Source: Thermohalobaculum sp039184865
GTDB lineage: Bacteria; Pseudomonadota; Alphaproteobacteria; Rhodobacterales; Rhodobacteraceae
DNA: 64,000 nucleotides
Assembly (NCBI GenBank): GCA_039184865.1
Contig: JBCDAV010000021.1
Span: forward strand, 22,773 to 86,772
Direction: 5' to 3'
The notes beneath the pieces are model-generated. The model was not told where the DNA came from. It made no database searches and worked only from the letters and a program-made list of their open reading frames with translations. Positions 1 to 8,269 of the stretch are shown here, one piece after another. Made by a program: the position numbers and the translations under genes. The first letter of the stretch is position 1. The number at the start of each line of letters is the position of its first letter.

Positions 1-382
1 CAGCGCCCTCGACGGCTGACGCGGGAGAACCTTGCCGGAAACAATCATCGGTTGTATTTTGTGATTCGGGCGGCCCCGGAGTCGGCCGCCCGAGTACACT
101 GTGCCTAGGCGAAGCAACTTACACGACGAGCTTTGGTGCAGATGGCTGGACGGGTTCGAAGCGCTGCCATCCGTGGGGTAACCGTCGCTCGCGGGATCAG
201 TTAACGGATATTAACGCTCCGTTTCTGTGCGCTAGACCACATATCCTCAAATTTTCGCCGCAATTAGAGGGATGCGCTTCCGGCGCAATTTGCATTAGGG
301 TAACATATCAGAGACTTGGGGGGTTCCAGGTACAAGAGACTGGGTGCCGTGATTGCGGCACAGGAAAGGAGCGTTGGTCGTC
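1..382. other. non-coding leader region, no gene seen
   Basis: No gene is supported here. The one structure that stands out is a perfect 9-bp GC hairpin (67-75 pairing with 84-92, 8-base loop) without a U-tract on either side. It could end a transcript coming from the left, but it is not a convincing terminator. The roughly 150 bases before the regulator gene are more AT-rich and probably contain its promoter; I cannot place -35/-10 boxes with confidence. Confidence 0.4.
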
Positions 383-1066
383 ATGTCGGACCAGCAAGAT
401 TTTGATTTTCCCGATGGCAGCACGCTGCATGCCTGTGGGCCGGCCGGCTATGCTGCGCTTGCACAGTTTTGGACCGAGAGCAATTTCCCGCCGAAATCCG
501 TGATCGTCAGCGAAAGCGACACCGATGACGACGTCTTCTTCGTCGTGAGAGGCCTCGCGCGCGCCGCCACGTTCACGGACAACGGACGCGAGGTTCTCTA
601 CTCCGACCTCCCGCCGGGGGACTCCTTCGGGATTTTCGCGGCAATCGACGGCGAACCGCGATCGACGAATGTCTTCGCGAAGGAGCACAGCCGGATCGCG
701 CGAATGTCCGCCGGTCACTTCCGGGAGGTGCTCTACACGAACGAGTCGGTGAACCGCGCCTTCATTCACTATCTCGTGGACCGGATCCGGTATCTCTCCG
801 GACGCATGACCGAAGCGACGACGCTTTCGACCGAACAACGCCTGTGCGCGCAGCTTCTGCGCATGTGTGAGAAGACAGCCAAGGATGTCGGATTCATCGA
901 GCGACTCGCGACGCAGCAGGAACTCGCCACGCTAATTTCATCACAACGCGAATCCGTTGGGCGAGAGATGTCCAAGCTGAAGGATCAGGGTCTGATCAGC
1001 CGAGAGGGCAAGTCATTGACCATCCTGAGCCTGCGCGGTCTGGAAACGAAACTCAGCGATCTCTGA
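383..1066 (+). CDS. Crp/Fnr-family transcriptional regulator
   Basis: A 227-residue protein with the two-domain Crp layout. An N-terminal cyclic-nucleotide-binding beta-roll (about residues 20-120) contains a phosphate-binding-cassette-like stretch, GDSFGIFAAIDGEPRST. A C-terminal Crp-type winged helix (about 145-220) has a recognition helix around SSQRESVGREMSKLKDQG. There is no N-terminal cysteine cluster, so it is not an oxygen-sensing Fnr; the EPRST motif suits a cyclic nucleotide, but the ligand is unproven. I chose ATG 383 because AGGAAAGGA lies 12 bases upstream; an in-frame TTG at 353 is less likely. It stands alone, convergent with the next gene. Confidence 0.85.
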   Translation: MSDQQDFDFPDGSTLHACGPAGYAALAQFWTESNFPPKSVIVSESDTDDDVFFVVRGLARAATFTDNGREVLYSDLPPGDSFGIFAAIDGEPRSTNVFAKEHSRIARMSAGHFREVLYTNESVNRAFIHYLVDRIRYLSGRMTEATTLSTEQRLCAQLLRMCEKTAKDVGFIERLATQQELATLISSQRESVGREMSKLKDQGLISREGKSLTILSLRGLETKLSDL

Positions 1067-1116
1067 ACCGGCGCGCCGAACGGCGCGTCATCGGTGGCGA
1101 AGCGTGCGCAGGGCCT

Positions 1117-2328
1117 TCAGGTGGTCTGCTCTTCCGTCAACAGGAGCGACTTCGGGAACCTGATGGCGATCCGGACGCTGCCGTCATCGGAGTCGGACAG
1201 TTTGAACTCGCCGCCGTTCTTCTCGGCGAGGCGCTGACAGAGCGACCAGGAATAGCTGTCACCGACGACCGGCGCCGCCTCGCCATGGATCGACGCGCGT
1301 TTTGCAAGCGCCTGTTTCCGGACCGAGAGCGGCACGCCCTGATCCTTGAACCAGAGGATAGGATTGTCATTGGTGTCCGCGGCACAGCCGATTTCAACAT
1401 CAGGAACATGGCCGAACCGACTGTTTCGGGTCAGGTTCAGAAGCATCTCCTCGATCATCATTGCCATGACCGGGCGGCGTGCCGAAATCACGGGCAGGTC
1501 GCCGATCCGGAAGTGAGCCCGGCTCGCGCGAAGCTCACTGCAGTCGTCGGAGACGATCTCCGCGACCATTTCGCCGAGATCGACCGGAACCGGCATGTCG
1601 AGCGGCTTGTAGGTCGCCGAGGTTATGACGGTATCGTCAATCAACCCGGTAACGGTCCGGGTGATGCGGGAAAGCCGTCGTGCAATCACCTGATAGTCGG
1701 GCGAACCGGCATCGTGCGCCTTCAGCGACTGCCAGGCCAGCCCGAGCAGGGGCAAAGTCTCAGATTTCAGCAGGCGCATGTTGCGCAGCGATGTCCGGCG
1801 CAATCCGGCAAGTTCAGCCTCGAGATTGGAAATCACGGCGAGGTGATCCGCAGTTGCCCCGCGTCCCCGGCGCAAAGCGTTTTCCACCGCCTGATCGAAC
1901 ATCCCGGCATCGAGATCGGCGAGATCGAGGCAATCCACCGCACCCGCACGCAAAATATCGAGCGCGCTGGCCATGCCCTGATCATCGGTCATCATCACGA
2001 CCGGAGTGCCCGCAGTGCGTCCATCAGCCGTCAGGTCGCGCGCCAGTTCAAGACCGCCCTCCGCATCGACACGGTGATCTAGCAGAATGAGATCAACGTC
2101 ATCCCGATCTATCGCAGCGCGCGTCGTCGCAGGCGAATGCGTCACGTCGAACCTGATGTCATGTCGGGAATTTTCAGCGGCCTGCACGAGCGCCGGCGGC
2201 AACTGGAGGTCGCGCTGCATGACAACGCAGCGAAGCGTTCGTCTTGCCTCTGCTTCTGCAGCGGTGTCCGCACCTTCGAAAGCCGCAAACGTTTCATCTG
2301 TTTCAAACAGATTGGCGACAGGGTTCAT
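1117..2328 (-). CDS. receiver / GHKL ATPase-like signalling protein
   Basis: A 403-residue soluble protein. Residues about 33-150 resemble a response-regulator receiver, with the likely phosphoacceptor Asp84 in LILLDHR. A central helical region (about 175-265) could be a dimerisation domain but has no obvious phosphorylatable histidine. The C-terminal part (about 270-395) looks like a histidine-kinase ATPase: an N-box-like MIEEMLLNLTRNSRFG, a degenerate G1 box (FKDQGVP) and a degraded G2 box (SYSWSL where GLGL is normal). It is therefore probably a signalling protein or phosphotransfer scaffold rather than an active kinase. Start at 2328 rather than 2376 because AGAGGA precedes it. No partner kinase is adjacent. 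Confidence 0.6.
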   Translation of the reverse strand: MNPVANLFETDETFAAFEGADTAAEAEARRTLRCVVMQRDLQLPPALVQAAENSRHDIRFDVTHSPATTRAAIDRDDVDLILLDHRVDAEGGLELARDLTADGRTAGTPVVMMTDDQGMASALDILRAGAVDCLDLADLDAGMFDQAVENALRRGRGATADHLAVISNLEAELAGLRRTSLRNMRLLKSETLPLLGLAWQSLKAHDAGSPDYQVIARRLSRITRTVTGLIDDTVITSATYKPLDMPVPVDLGEMVAEIVSDDCSELRASRAHFRIGDLPVISARRPVMAMMIEEMLLNLTRNSRFGHVPDVEIGCAADTNDNPILWFKDQGVPLSVRKQALAKRASIHGEAAPVVGDSYSWSLCQRLAEKNGGEFKLSDSDDGSVRIAIRFPKSLLLTEEQTT

Positions 2329-2496
2329 CGCGCATCCTCTCGAGGACTTTGTCCGCGCGGAACCTAGGCGCGCCACGGTAAACTTCTGCCTAACACCGGC
2401 GAGATGGACCCGTTCAAAGCGGGCATTCCGGCAGCTTTTTCAACGCGCGCGCAATTGTTTGTAGATCGTCAACGCTTGGCTTGTCATGGTCCGCGC

Positions 2497-3165
2497 ATGG
2501 ATTCGGTTCAAACGCGACGCGCGCCCGCGCGTGCCGAGCAGATTGCCGATGCGGTGGTGCACATCGTGGGCGTCGCGACGGTGATGCTGGCAGCCCCGGT
2601 TCTCGTGACCCTGGCGGCCGTCTGGCGGGACGAGCCCGCGGTCATCGCCGCGATCTCGATCTATGCCGCGACGCTCCTGATCATGATCCTCTCCTCGGCG
2701 AGCTACAATCTCGCGAGCATGCGCCTGCCGGGCGGGCGCCTGCTGGAGGTTCTCAGACGGATCGATCACAGCGCGATTTACGTCAAGATCGCAGGTACTT
2801 ACACGCCTTTCGCTGTCATCGCAGGCGGCCCGTTCGGGCGATGGCTGCTGGTCGGGGTGTGGGCCGGCGCGATCCTCGGAACGCTCGGCAAACTCTTCGC
2901 GCCACACCGCTGGGAACGTCTGTCGATCGCGCTCTATCTCGCGCTCGGCTGGGCGTTCATCATCGCCGCAGGGCCGATCAGCGCGGCGCTGACCACTGCG
3001 ACGCTCGTGCTGATCATCGTCGGCGGCTGCCTCTACTCCGTCGGCGTGGTCTTTCACGTCTGGGACAAGCTGCCCTATCAGAACGCGATCTGGCACGTGT
3101 TCGTACTGGTCGCCAGCCTGGTCTTCTATTCCGCGATGATCGTCGAAGTCGCGATCGGAACCTGA
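2497..3165 (+). CDS. hemolysin III / PAQR-type membrane protein
   Basis: A 222-residue integral membrane protein with about seven hydrophobic helices. It carries the family signatures SSASYNL and RIDHSAIYVKIAGTYTPF in the N-terminal half and VFHVWDKLP...HVFVL near the C-terminus. The conserved Ser, Asp and His residues match the presumed metal site of PAQR/hemolysin III proteins (YqfA/TrhA family). The family name is historical; in bacteria a role in membrane lipid homeostasis has been proposed and hemolysis is rarely demonstrated. ATG 2497 is preferred because the longer frame from 2404 adds 31 non-hydrophobic, poorly conserved-looking residues. Confidence 0.8.
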   Translation: MDSVQTRRAPARAEQIADAVVHIVGVATVMLAAPVLVTLAAVWRDEPAVIAAISIYAATLLIMILSSASYNLASMRLPGGRLLEVLRRIDHSAIYVKIAGTYTPFAVIAGGPFGRWLLVGVWAGAILGTLGKLFAPHRWERLSIALYLALGWAFIIAAGPISAALTTATLVLIIVGGCLYSVGVVFHVWDKLPYQNAIWHVFVLVASLVFYSAMIVEVAIGT

Positions 3166-3265
3166 CGCAGAGGTTCTCCGCACCGATCGTGCAGAATCGA
3201 GTCGACCAGAACCGGTTTTCCTCGTTAAGAGTGCGCACAGCGGAACGCGAGAACGGGGATCATTC

Positions 3266-3772
3266 GTGAACGAAAAACTGCCGCACGAAAAAGGCTTTCA
3301 CGTTTCCTGGGAACAGATGCACCGCGACAGCCGGGCGCTCGCATGGCGGCTCGATCACCAGGGCCCAGGCGTCGACGGTTCGTGGAAGGCGGTGATCGCG
3401 GTGACGCGCGGCGGCATGGTTCCGGCCTGCATCATCGCGCGCGAGCTGAACATCCGGGTCGTCGACACGATCTCGGTCAAGTCCTACGACCACCAGACCC
3501 AGGCCGAGGCGGAAATCCTGAAATCGCCGGATGCCGAACTGGCGGGCGACGGCGAGGGCATCCTCGTGATCGACGATCTTGTCGACAGCGGGCGCACGCT
3601 CGAAGTCGTGCGCAAGCTCTATCCGAACGCGCATTTCGCGACCGTCTACGCCAAGCCCAAGGGCAAGCCGATGGTCAACAGCTACATCACCGAGGTCAGC
3701 CAGGACACGTGGATCTTCTTCCCATGGGACATGGCGCTGCAATACGTCGAGCCCTACCGCGGCACGGCCTAA
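3266..3772 (+). CDS. gpt: xanthine phosphoribosyltransferase
   Basis: A 168-residue type I phosphoribosyltransferase. The PRPP-binding loop ILVIDDLVDSGRTLE is intact (about residues 93-107), and the flexible-loop region KSYDHQTQ and the C-terminal DTWIFFPWDMALQ motif are those of Gpt enzymes. It converts xanthine, and usually guanine, with PRPP to XMP/GMP in cytoplasmic purine salvage. The start is GTG 3266, preceded by an ACGGGGA ribosome-binding site. The next gene, 63 bases downstream on the same strand, encodes a nucleoside-type BMP binding protein, so uptake and salvage may be co-transcribed. Confidence 0.93.
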   Translation: MNEKLPHEKGFHVSWEQMHRDSRALAWRLDHQGPGVDGSWKAVIAVTRGGMVPACIIARELNIRVVDTISVKSYDHQTQAEAEILKSPDAELAGDGEGILVIDDLVDSGRTLEVVRKLYPNAHFATVYAKPKGKPMVNSYITEVSQDTWIFFPWDMALQYVEPYRGTA

Positions 3773-3835
3773 CAGGTTCCGGGAGGAAACGCCCGCAAGA
3801 GGCGATGGCAAAACGCAGGAGAGGAGAGAGGTATC

Positions 3836-4900
3836 ATGTTTCGAAAGACCCTCGCGGCCCTTGCCGCTGTGGCACTGACCGCCGGCACGGCCTTCGCCGC
3901 CGATCTCAAGGTCGGCTTCGTCTATGTCGGCCCGATCGGCGACCACGGCTGGACCTATCAGCACGATCAGGGCCGCCTCGCGGTCGAGGCGCATTTCGGC
4001 GACAAGGTCGAGACGACCTATGTTGAAAGCGTCGCCGAGGGCCCGGACGCCGAGCGCGTGATCCGCCAGCTCGCGGCCTCGGGCCACGGCCTGATCTTCA
4101 CGACCTCGTTCGGCTACATGGATCCGACGATCAAGATCGCCAAGATGTTCCCGGACGTGAAGTTCGAGCACGCGACCGGCTACAAGCGCGCCGACAATGT
4201 CTCGACCTATTCGGGCCGGTTCTACGAGGGCCGCACGGTCGCGGGCGTCATCGCGGGCGAGATGACGAAGACCAACAAGATCGGCTACATCGCGTCCTTC
4301 CCGATCCCCGAGGTCGTCCGCGGCATCAACGCGACGGCCCTCGCCGCGCAATCGGTCAACCCGGACGTCGAGGTGCAGGTTGTCTGGGTCTCGACCTGGT
4401 ACGATCCCGGCAAGGAAGCCGACGCCGCCAAGGCCCTGATGGCCGCCGGTGCCGACATCATCATGCAGCACACCGACAGCCCGGCAGCGCTGCAGGCCGC
4501 CGAGAACACGGACGGCGTGCTCGCCTTCGGTCAGGCGTCCGACATGATCAAGTTCGCACCGAGCTCGCAGCTGACGGCGATCGAGGACAACTGGGCGCCC
4601 TACTACATCAAGCGCGTGCAGGACGTGCTGGACGGCACATGGGCCAGCTCTGATTCCTGGGAGGGCCTCGCCAAGAACGAGGTCGTCATGTCGCCCTACT
4701 GGAACATGCCCTACGAGGTCGCGAACATGGCCAAGGAGGTCGAAGCCCAGGTGCGCATGGGCGAGCGCCATCCGTTTGCGGGCCCAATTGTCGACCGTGA
4801 CGGCACCGAGCGCGTGCCCGCTGGCCAGAATGCCGACGACGGCATGCTGCTCGGCATGGACTTCTTCGTAAAGGGTGTCTCCGGCGATCTGCCGAAGTAA
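3836..4900 (+). CDS. BMP-family ABC transporter substrate-binding protein
   Basis: A 354-residue exported protein with a Sec signal peptide (residues 1-21, cleaved after AFA). The mature part has the Bmp/PnrA (Med-like) layout: GFVYVGPIGDHGWTYQHDQG near the start, then alternating Rossmann-like segments. Binding proteins of this family carry nucleosides or purines to ABC transporters. The ATPase and permeases are not in the window, so the substrate is inferred only from the family and from gpt immediately upstream. A GAGGAGAG-type ribosome-binding site precedes ATG 3836. A hairpin follows the stop codon. Confidence 0.88.
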   Translation: MFRKTLAALAAVALTAGTAFAADLKVGFVYVGPIGDHGWTYQHDQGRLAVEAHFGDKVETTYVESVAEGPDAERVIRQLAASGHGLIFTTSFGYMDPTIKIAKMFPDVKFEHATGYKRADNVSTYSGRFYEGRTVAGVIAGEMTKTNKIGYIASFPIPEVVRGINATALAAQSVNPDVEVQVVWVSTWYDPGKEADAAKALMAAGADIIMQHTDSPAALQAAENTDGVLAFGQASDMIKFAPSSQLTAIEDNWAPYYIKRVQDVLDGTWASSDSWEGLAKNEVVMSPYWNMPYEVANMAKEVEAQVRMGERHPFAGPIVDRDGTERVPAGQNADDGMLLGMDFFVKGVSGDLPK

Positions 4901-4925
4901 GGCAATCCGTATCGAAAAGCATTGA

Positions 4926-4948
4926 CGGGCGAGCTTAGGTCTCGCCCG
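4926..4948 (+). terminator. hairpin after the BMP gene, possible terminator
   Basis: Perfect 8-bp stem (CGGGCGAG pairing with CTCGCCCG) around a 7-base loop, 25 bases after the BMP stop codon. No clear U-run follows, so termination is possible but not certain. Confidence 0.4.
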
Positions 4949-5073
4949 GCTACTGACGCCCTTCTGACGTGAGCAGTTTCTAAGTTCTAGAGCTGTCACT
5001 GTTTCTTTGCTTGCAAAATTTGCAACTCTAAGGAGAATTGCGCGAGAATTTCTTTCGATTACCGGAGCGACAG

Positions 5074-5544
5074 ATGGCTAACGTCGAAGCGCGCGAAGGC
5101 AGTGTTTCTTTGGATACGGCCTACCAGGTCGTCAGCGAACAGCTTTGTATGAATGCCGACAAGCGTGTGAGCCTGTTCAACATGTACGTTGCCGTCAATT
5201 CAGCCTTGGCGGCATTGATTGCCTTGACGCTCGACCCTCACACGGCGGCCGTTAATCATATTTTTCTTGCTTATTTTTGCTGCCTAGTAAGTATTGTAAT
5301 AAACTCGATTGGACTTCGAAATATATCCTATCAGACCGAGATAATTGAAGAATGCTTAAAATTTGGAAGCGCCCTTGAGGCAAATCAAGAGATTAAATTT
5401 TTTAATCAGATTCATTCAATCGGGACAACGCGTTCTCTGAATACAGGAATGAAAATGGAGAACGTTATGAAGGTCCTTATCGGTTTCTGGTTGCTCGCAC
5501 TCGCATACTTAGTACGATTACACTCGGTTTCTGTTCAACCGTGA
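5074..5544 (+). CDS. small membrane protein of unknown function
   Basis: A protein of about 156 residues with three predicted membrane helices: SLFNMYVAVNSALAALIAL, then IFLAYFCCLVSIVINSIGL, and a C-terminal VLIGFWLLALAYLV. A charged soluble loop with a repeated Glu/Lys pattern lies between helices 2 and 3. I do not recognise the family. ATG 5074 is chosen because GGAG lies 6 bases upstream; TTG 5038 has its AGGAGA only one base away. The gene is clearly AT-richer than its neighbours, with rare-looking codons (ATA, TTA, AAA), which suggests recent acquisition. It could be a two- or three-helix effector of the kind found in accessory loci, but nothing here proves it. Confidence 0.6.
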   Translation: MANVEAREGSVSLDTAYQVVSEQLCMNADKRVSLFNMYVAVNSALAALIALTLDPHTAAVNHIFLAYFCCLVSIVINSIGLRNISYQTEIIEECLKFGSALEANQEIKFFNQIHSIGTTRSLNTGMKMENVMKVLIGFWLLALAYLVRLHSVSVQP

Positions 5545-5802
5545 CGAACATGGCGGCTCAAATTCTAGTCCATTCGCCCGGGTTCTACGGAGCTGTCAAG
5601 GAACTAAGTGCAAGACCTTCAGGTTCAAGCGATCCTGCTTGCATCCGCGTGCCATCAGGTGGACGTTGACTTTCTTAAGGCGACGCCATGGAGGCCGTCG
5701 TATGCCCCATCAACAGCAGCCCGCCCTACAAACAGCCTCGGTCAACCTGGACGCAGCTCGGCGCCCCTGACCGACTAAACCCCGGCAAAAGGACAGTGCT
5801 GC
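5545..5802. other. intergenic region, nothing recognised
   Basis: Lies between two convergent genes. The short open frames in it have no ribosome-binding site and no recognisable protein. No good terminator hairpin was found. Confidence 0.4.
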
Positions 5803-7287
5803 CTAAGGCACCGATCTCTGCAACGAGGCGTCGGCATCCTGCGCCGACGCAAGCCCGGCTTCCCGCAACCGCGAAAAGAACTCGGCCGTCATCGCAGGCT
5901 CCTTGAAAGCGAACAGCGCAAGCCGCTCAAGCGTGATCCCCGGGACGCCTCGGCGGAACTCGGCCACCGCATCCCGCGCCGATGCCAGATCCTCCAGCGC
6001 CACGAAGCTCGCCACCCGGACCGCGTGAGACAGATGATACTCCGGCATTCTTTGGACGGCACGACCCGCCCACGCGATAGCTTCGTCAAATCGCCCATCC
6101 ACATAATGCGCCAAAGCAAGTCCCGTGAACCGGTAGAAAACGCTCGGATCTCTGGGGTTCGATCGAATCGCAATCTGCTGGTTCTCGATCGCCTCCGCGC
6201 CTCGGCCAGCATAGGCGAGGGCGGAACCGAGACTGCCGTAGGCGAGCGAACAGTTCGGGTTCAACTCGACGGCCCGCTCCAAAGCCGCGATTCCGTCATC
6301 ATGTTTGCCGACCATCCAGCAGGTGATGCCGAGCGCCCATTGCGCATATTCGCTCCTCACGTCCAGAACAGTTGCCCGGAGCGCGAGATCATAGGCCCGC
6401 CCGATCGCCGCGGCACGATCTGGCACCTCGAATAGATCGCATTGATGCCGGATGATCAGCGACAGCAGGAAGTGCGCCTCGGCACTGGAATTGTCGATCT
6501 CGAGCGCCCGTTCGAGCAACTCCGTCGCCTCGGCATAGCTGTCCTCGTTGAACTGGTAGAGCAGCCGCCACGCACGCATTGTCAGTTCCCAGATCGTCAG
6601 ATCGGGACGGTTCTTGCGCTCAATCGGTCGTTCGCCGGTCCGCAAGTGAACTGCCGTCTGGATCGAAGCGACCACGTTCCGCGTGATCTCGTCCTGCAGG
6701 TCGAAGACATCTGCGATCTCGCCGTCATATCGCTCGGTCCACACCAGCCCGCTTGTGTCGCCGTCGATCAGTCGCGCCGTCACCCGCACCCGATCGCCCG
6801 AGCGCCGCACGCCGCCCTCCAGCACGAAGCGCACGCCGAGTTCCTGTGCGATGCGCCGGGCATCGGCGTCCTGCCCCTTGTAGGAGAAGCCCGAGTTGCG
6901 CGCGATCACGAACAGCCACGGCGAGCGTGACAGCGCCGTGATGATGTCGTCGCTGATCCCGTCCGAGAAATACTCCTGTTCCGGGTCGCCCGACATGTTC
7001 TCAAAGGCCAGCACCGCGATCGAGGGCCGCTCCGGCCGCCGCGGAAACCCCTCGACGGCCGCGACTGTGGCAGCACCGGACGTCTCCGGCGCCAGCAGTT
7101 GTGCCAAGGCCAGCTTCGAAGACACGCCCAGCTTGCGGTAGATCGTGCTCAGATAACTGCGCACGGTCTGGGGCGAAATGCCCAGCTCGCGCGCAATCTC
7201 CTTGTAGCTGCCGCCCTTTGCATAGGCCGCCGCCACTTCCTCCTCGCGCTTCGACAGCGCCTCGCGGGTTTGTCCCCCGTCGTGCAT
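5803..7287 (-). CDS. LuxR-type HTH / TolB-like / TPR regulator
   Basis: A 494-residue soluble protein with three parts. Residues about 8-65 are a LuxR/FixJ-type helix-turn-helix (ALSKREEEVAAAYAKG, then GISPQTVRSYLSTIYRKLGV). Residues about 88-215 match the TolB/FlgO-like domain found in adenylate-cyclase-type TPR proteins (IAVLAFENMSGDPEQEYFSDG). Residues about 230-460 are TPR-like helical repeats (LLERALEIDNSSAEAHF, LERAVELNPNCSLAYGSLG). It probably binds DNA and senses a protein or peptide partner through the TPRs. It is divergent from the repeat protein and the double-glycine peptide genes, with 189 bases between, so it is the natural candidate regulator of that pair; this is inference. 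Confidence 0.75.
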   Translation of the reverse strand: MHDGGQTREALSKREEEVAAAYAKGGSYKEIARELGISPQTVRSYLSTIYRKLGVSSKLALAQLLAPETSGAATVAAVEGFPRRPERPSIAVLAFENMSGDPEQEYFSDGISDDIITALSRSPWLFVIARNSGFSYKGQDADARRIAQELGVRFVLEGGVRRSGDRVRVTARLIDGDTSGLVWTERYDGEIADVFDLQDEITRNVVASIQTAVHLRTGERPIERKNRPDLTIWELTMRAWRLLYQFNEDSYAEATELLERALEIDNSSAEAHFLLSLIIRHQCDLFEVPDRAAAIGRAYDLALRATVLDVRSEYAQWALGITCWMVGKHDDGIAALERAVELNPNCSLAYGSLGSALAYAGRGAEAIENQQIAIRSNPRDPSVFYRFTGLALAHYVDGRFDEAIAWAGRAVQRMPEYHLSHAVRVASFVALEDLASARDAVAEFRRGVPGITLERLALFAFKEPAMTAEFFSRLREAGLASAQDADASLQRSVP

Positions 7288-7476
7288 GTCAACCCCTGCA
7301 GATGAGGGGGTATTCTATCTCACTCAGGCCCCGCATCAATCGCTGCATCTGCGCGATACCGCCGATGCACGCTGATCCGCATCCTGTGACCCATGACGGT
7401 GCGGCACCGAAAGCGGCCTGATGGTCAGGCCCTCAACTTCGCCGCGCCGGCTGAACAGGACTGAAAGGAAAACAAG

Positions 7477-7914
7477 ATGGGCCTCATTTCACTTCCATTT
7501 GGCATTGCAGAGACGACGAGTTCGGAAACGGAACTTGTCGAGACGTCTGGCACAACTGCGGATTTCCGGATCGAGCACGACACCACGGCCTTCGCCGGCC
7601 ATCTCGACTTCCGGGTCGAGCACGATACGAACCCGGTCATCGGCACGAACCCGGCACCGGACGCGCTTACGCCCGGCATCGGCGCCACCCGCGAGGACAT
7701 CACCGCTGAAGACAGCCTCGATTTCGTTCCGATCGACCCAACACTCGTCATGGCGCCCGACGCGCTGTTGCCCGGTCTCGGCGCAAGCCCCGGCGATGTC
7801 ATCGCAGGAACCGGCTTCGAAAACCTGCGCATCGAACACACGCTGATCGTCGCAGAGGAATCTGTCCCCGACATGCTTGTCAGCATGCAAAGCGGCGAAA
7901 GCTGCGGCGTCTGA
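7477..7914 (+). CDS. acidic internally repeated protein of unknown function
   Basis: A 145-residue acidic protein with no signal peptide or membrane helix. It is built of short repeats: DFRIEHDT (29-36), DFRVEHDT (44-51) and NLRIEHT (116-122), plus APDALTPGIGAT (60-71) and APDALLPGLGAS (93-104). The C-terminus ends SGESCGV with the only cysteine. The GAAAGGAA ribosome-binding site is well placed before ATG 7477. The stop is 25 bases before the start of the double-glycine peptide gene, so the two are probably co-transcribed. I do not recognise the family; it could be an immunity protein, a second substrate of the same machinery, or a structural repeat protein. Confidence 0.65.
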   Translation: MGLISLPFGIAETTSSETELVETSGTTADFRIEHDTTAFAGHLDFRVEHDTNPVIGTNPAPDALTPGIGATREDITAEDSLDFVPIDPTLVMAPDALLPGLGASPGDVIAGTGFENLRIEHTLIVAEESVPDMLVSMQSGESCGV

Positions 7915-7939
7915 ACGACCGAACGAAAGGAATCGTTTA

Positions 7940-8089
7940 ATGACCAATCAATCCAACCCCGTAGACCTTCGCGACGATGATCTCGACGCGGTCCAGGGCG
8001 GGCGCATCGGCCACAAACCGGATCTGGAGATCCGGGACACGCGTCCGCGCGAAGGATTGGTATCGCTCGAAGATCTCGAAGACATCTGA
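7940..8089 (+). CDS. 49-residue peptide with double-glycine leader (RiPP/bacteriocin-like precursor)
   Basis: A short gene encoding 49 residues. Residues 9-21 (DLRDDDLDAVQGG) match the bacteriocin-type leader ending in Gly-Gly, where acidic and hydrophobic residues alternate before the cleavage site. Processing after Gly21 would release a 28-residue core starting RIGHKPDLEIRDTRP and ending EDLEDI, which is acidic and has no Cys. ATG 7940 is set by GAAAGGA 8 bases upstream; a longer in-frame start at 7877 lies inside the preceding gene. No peptidase-containing ABC transporter or modification enzyme is in the window, so the leader assignment rests on the motif alone. Confidence 0.7.
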   Translation: MTNQSNPVDLRDDDLDAVQGGRIGHKPDLEIRDTRPREGLVSLEDLEDI

Positions 8090-8114
8090 CGCGACAACCG
8101 ACCCAACACCCGAC

Positions 8115-8137
8115 GCGCCCGGTCCCTGCCCGGGCGC
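8115..8137 (+). terminator. hairpin after the double-glycine peptide gene
   Basis: Perfect 8-bp stem (GCGCCCGG with CCGGGCGC) around a 7-base loop, 25 bases after the peptide stop. There is no U-tract, so it may be a weak terminator or a 3' stabilising structure. Confidence 0.4.
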
Positions 8138-8269
8138 TCGCAACTTCGCCGCCGACCATCACCTGGTGCCCCTCGACATACCGAGAGGTCCAGTTCGCCG
8201 AATCCGGCGGTCCCCGCAAATTTATCGTTGAAGGCCGGGCCTGATTCGGCGCATACGCAGGGTGCTGGA

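Noticed and set aside
67..92. GC hairpin near the left edge as a terminator
   Set aside because: No U-tract on either strand and no gene identified upstream.
3260..4999. Long minus-strand frame of 579 residues opposite gpt and the BMP gene
   Set aside because: It is a mirror frame of two well-recognised genes in GC-rich DNA; the protein is Arg/Val/Asp/Leu-rich with no family and no ribosome-binding site.
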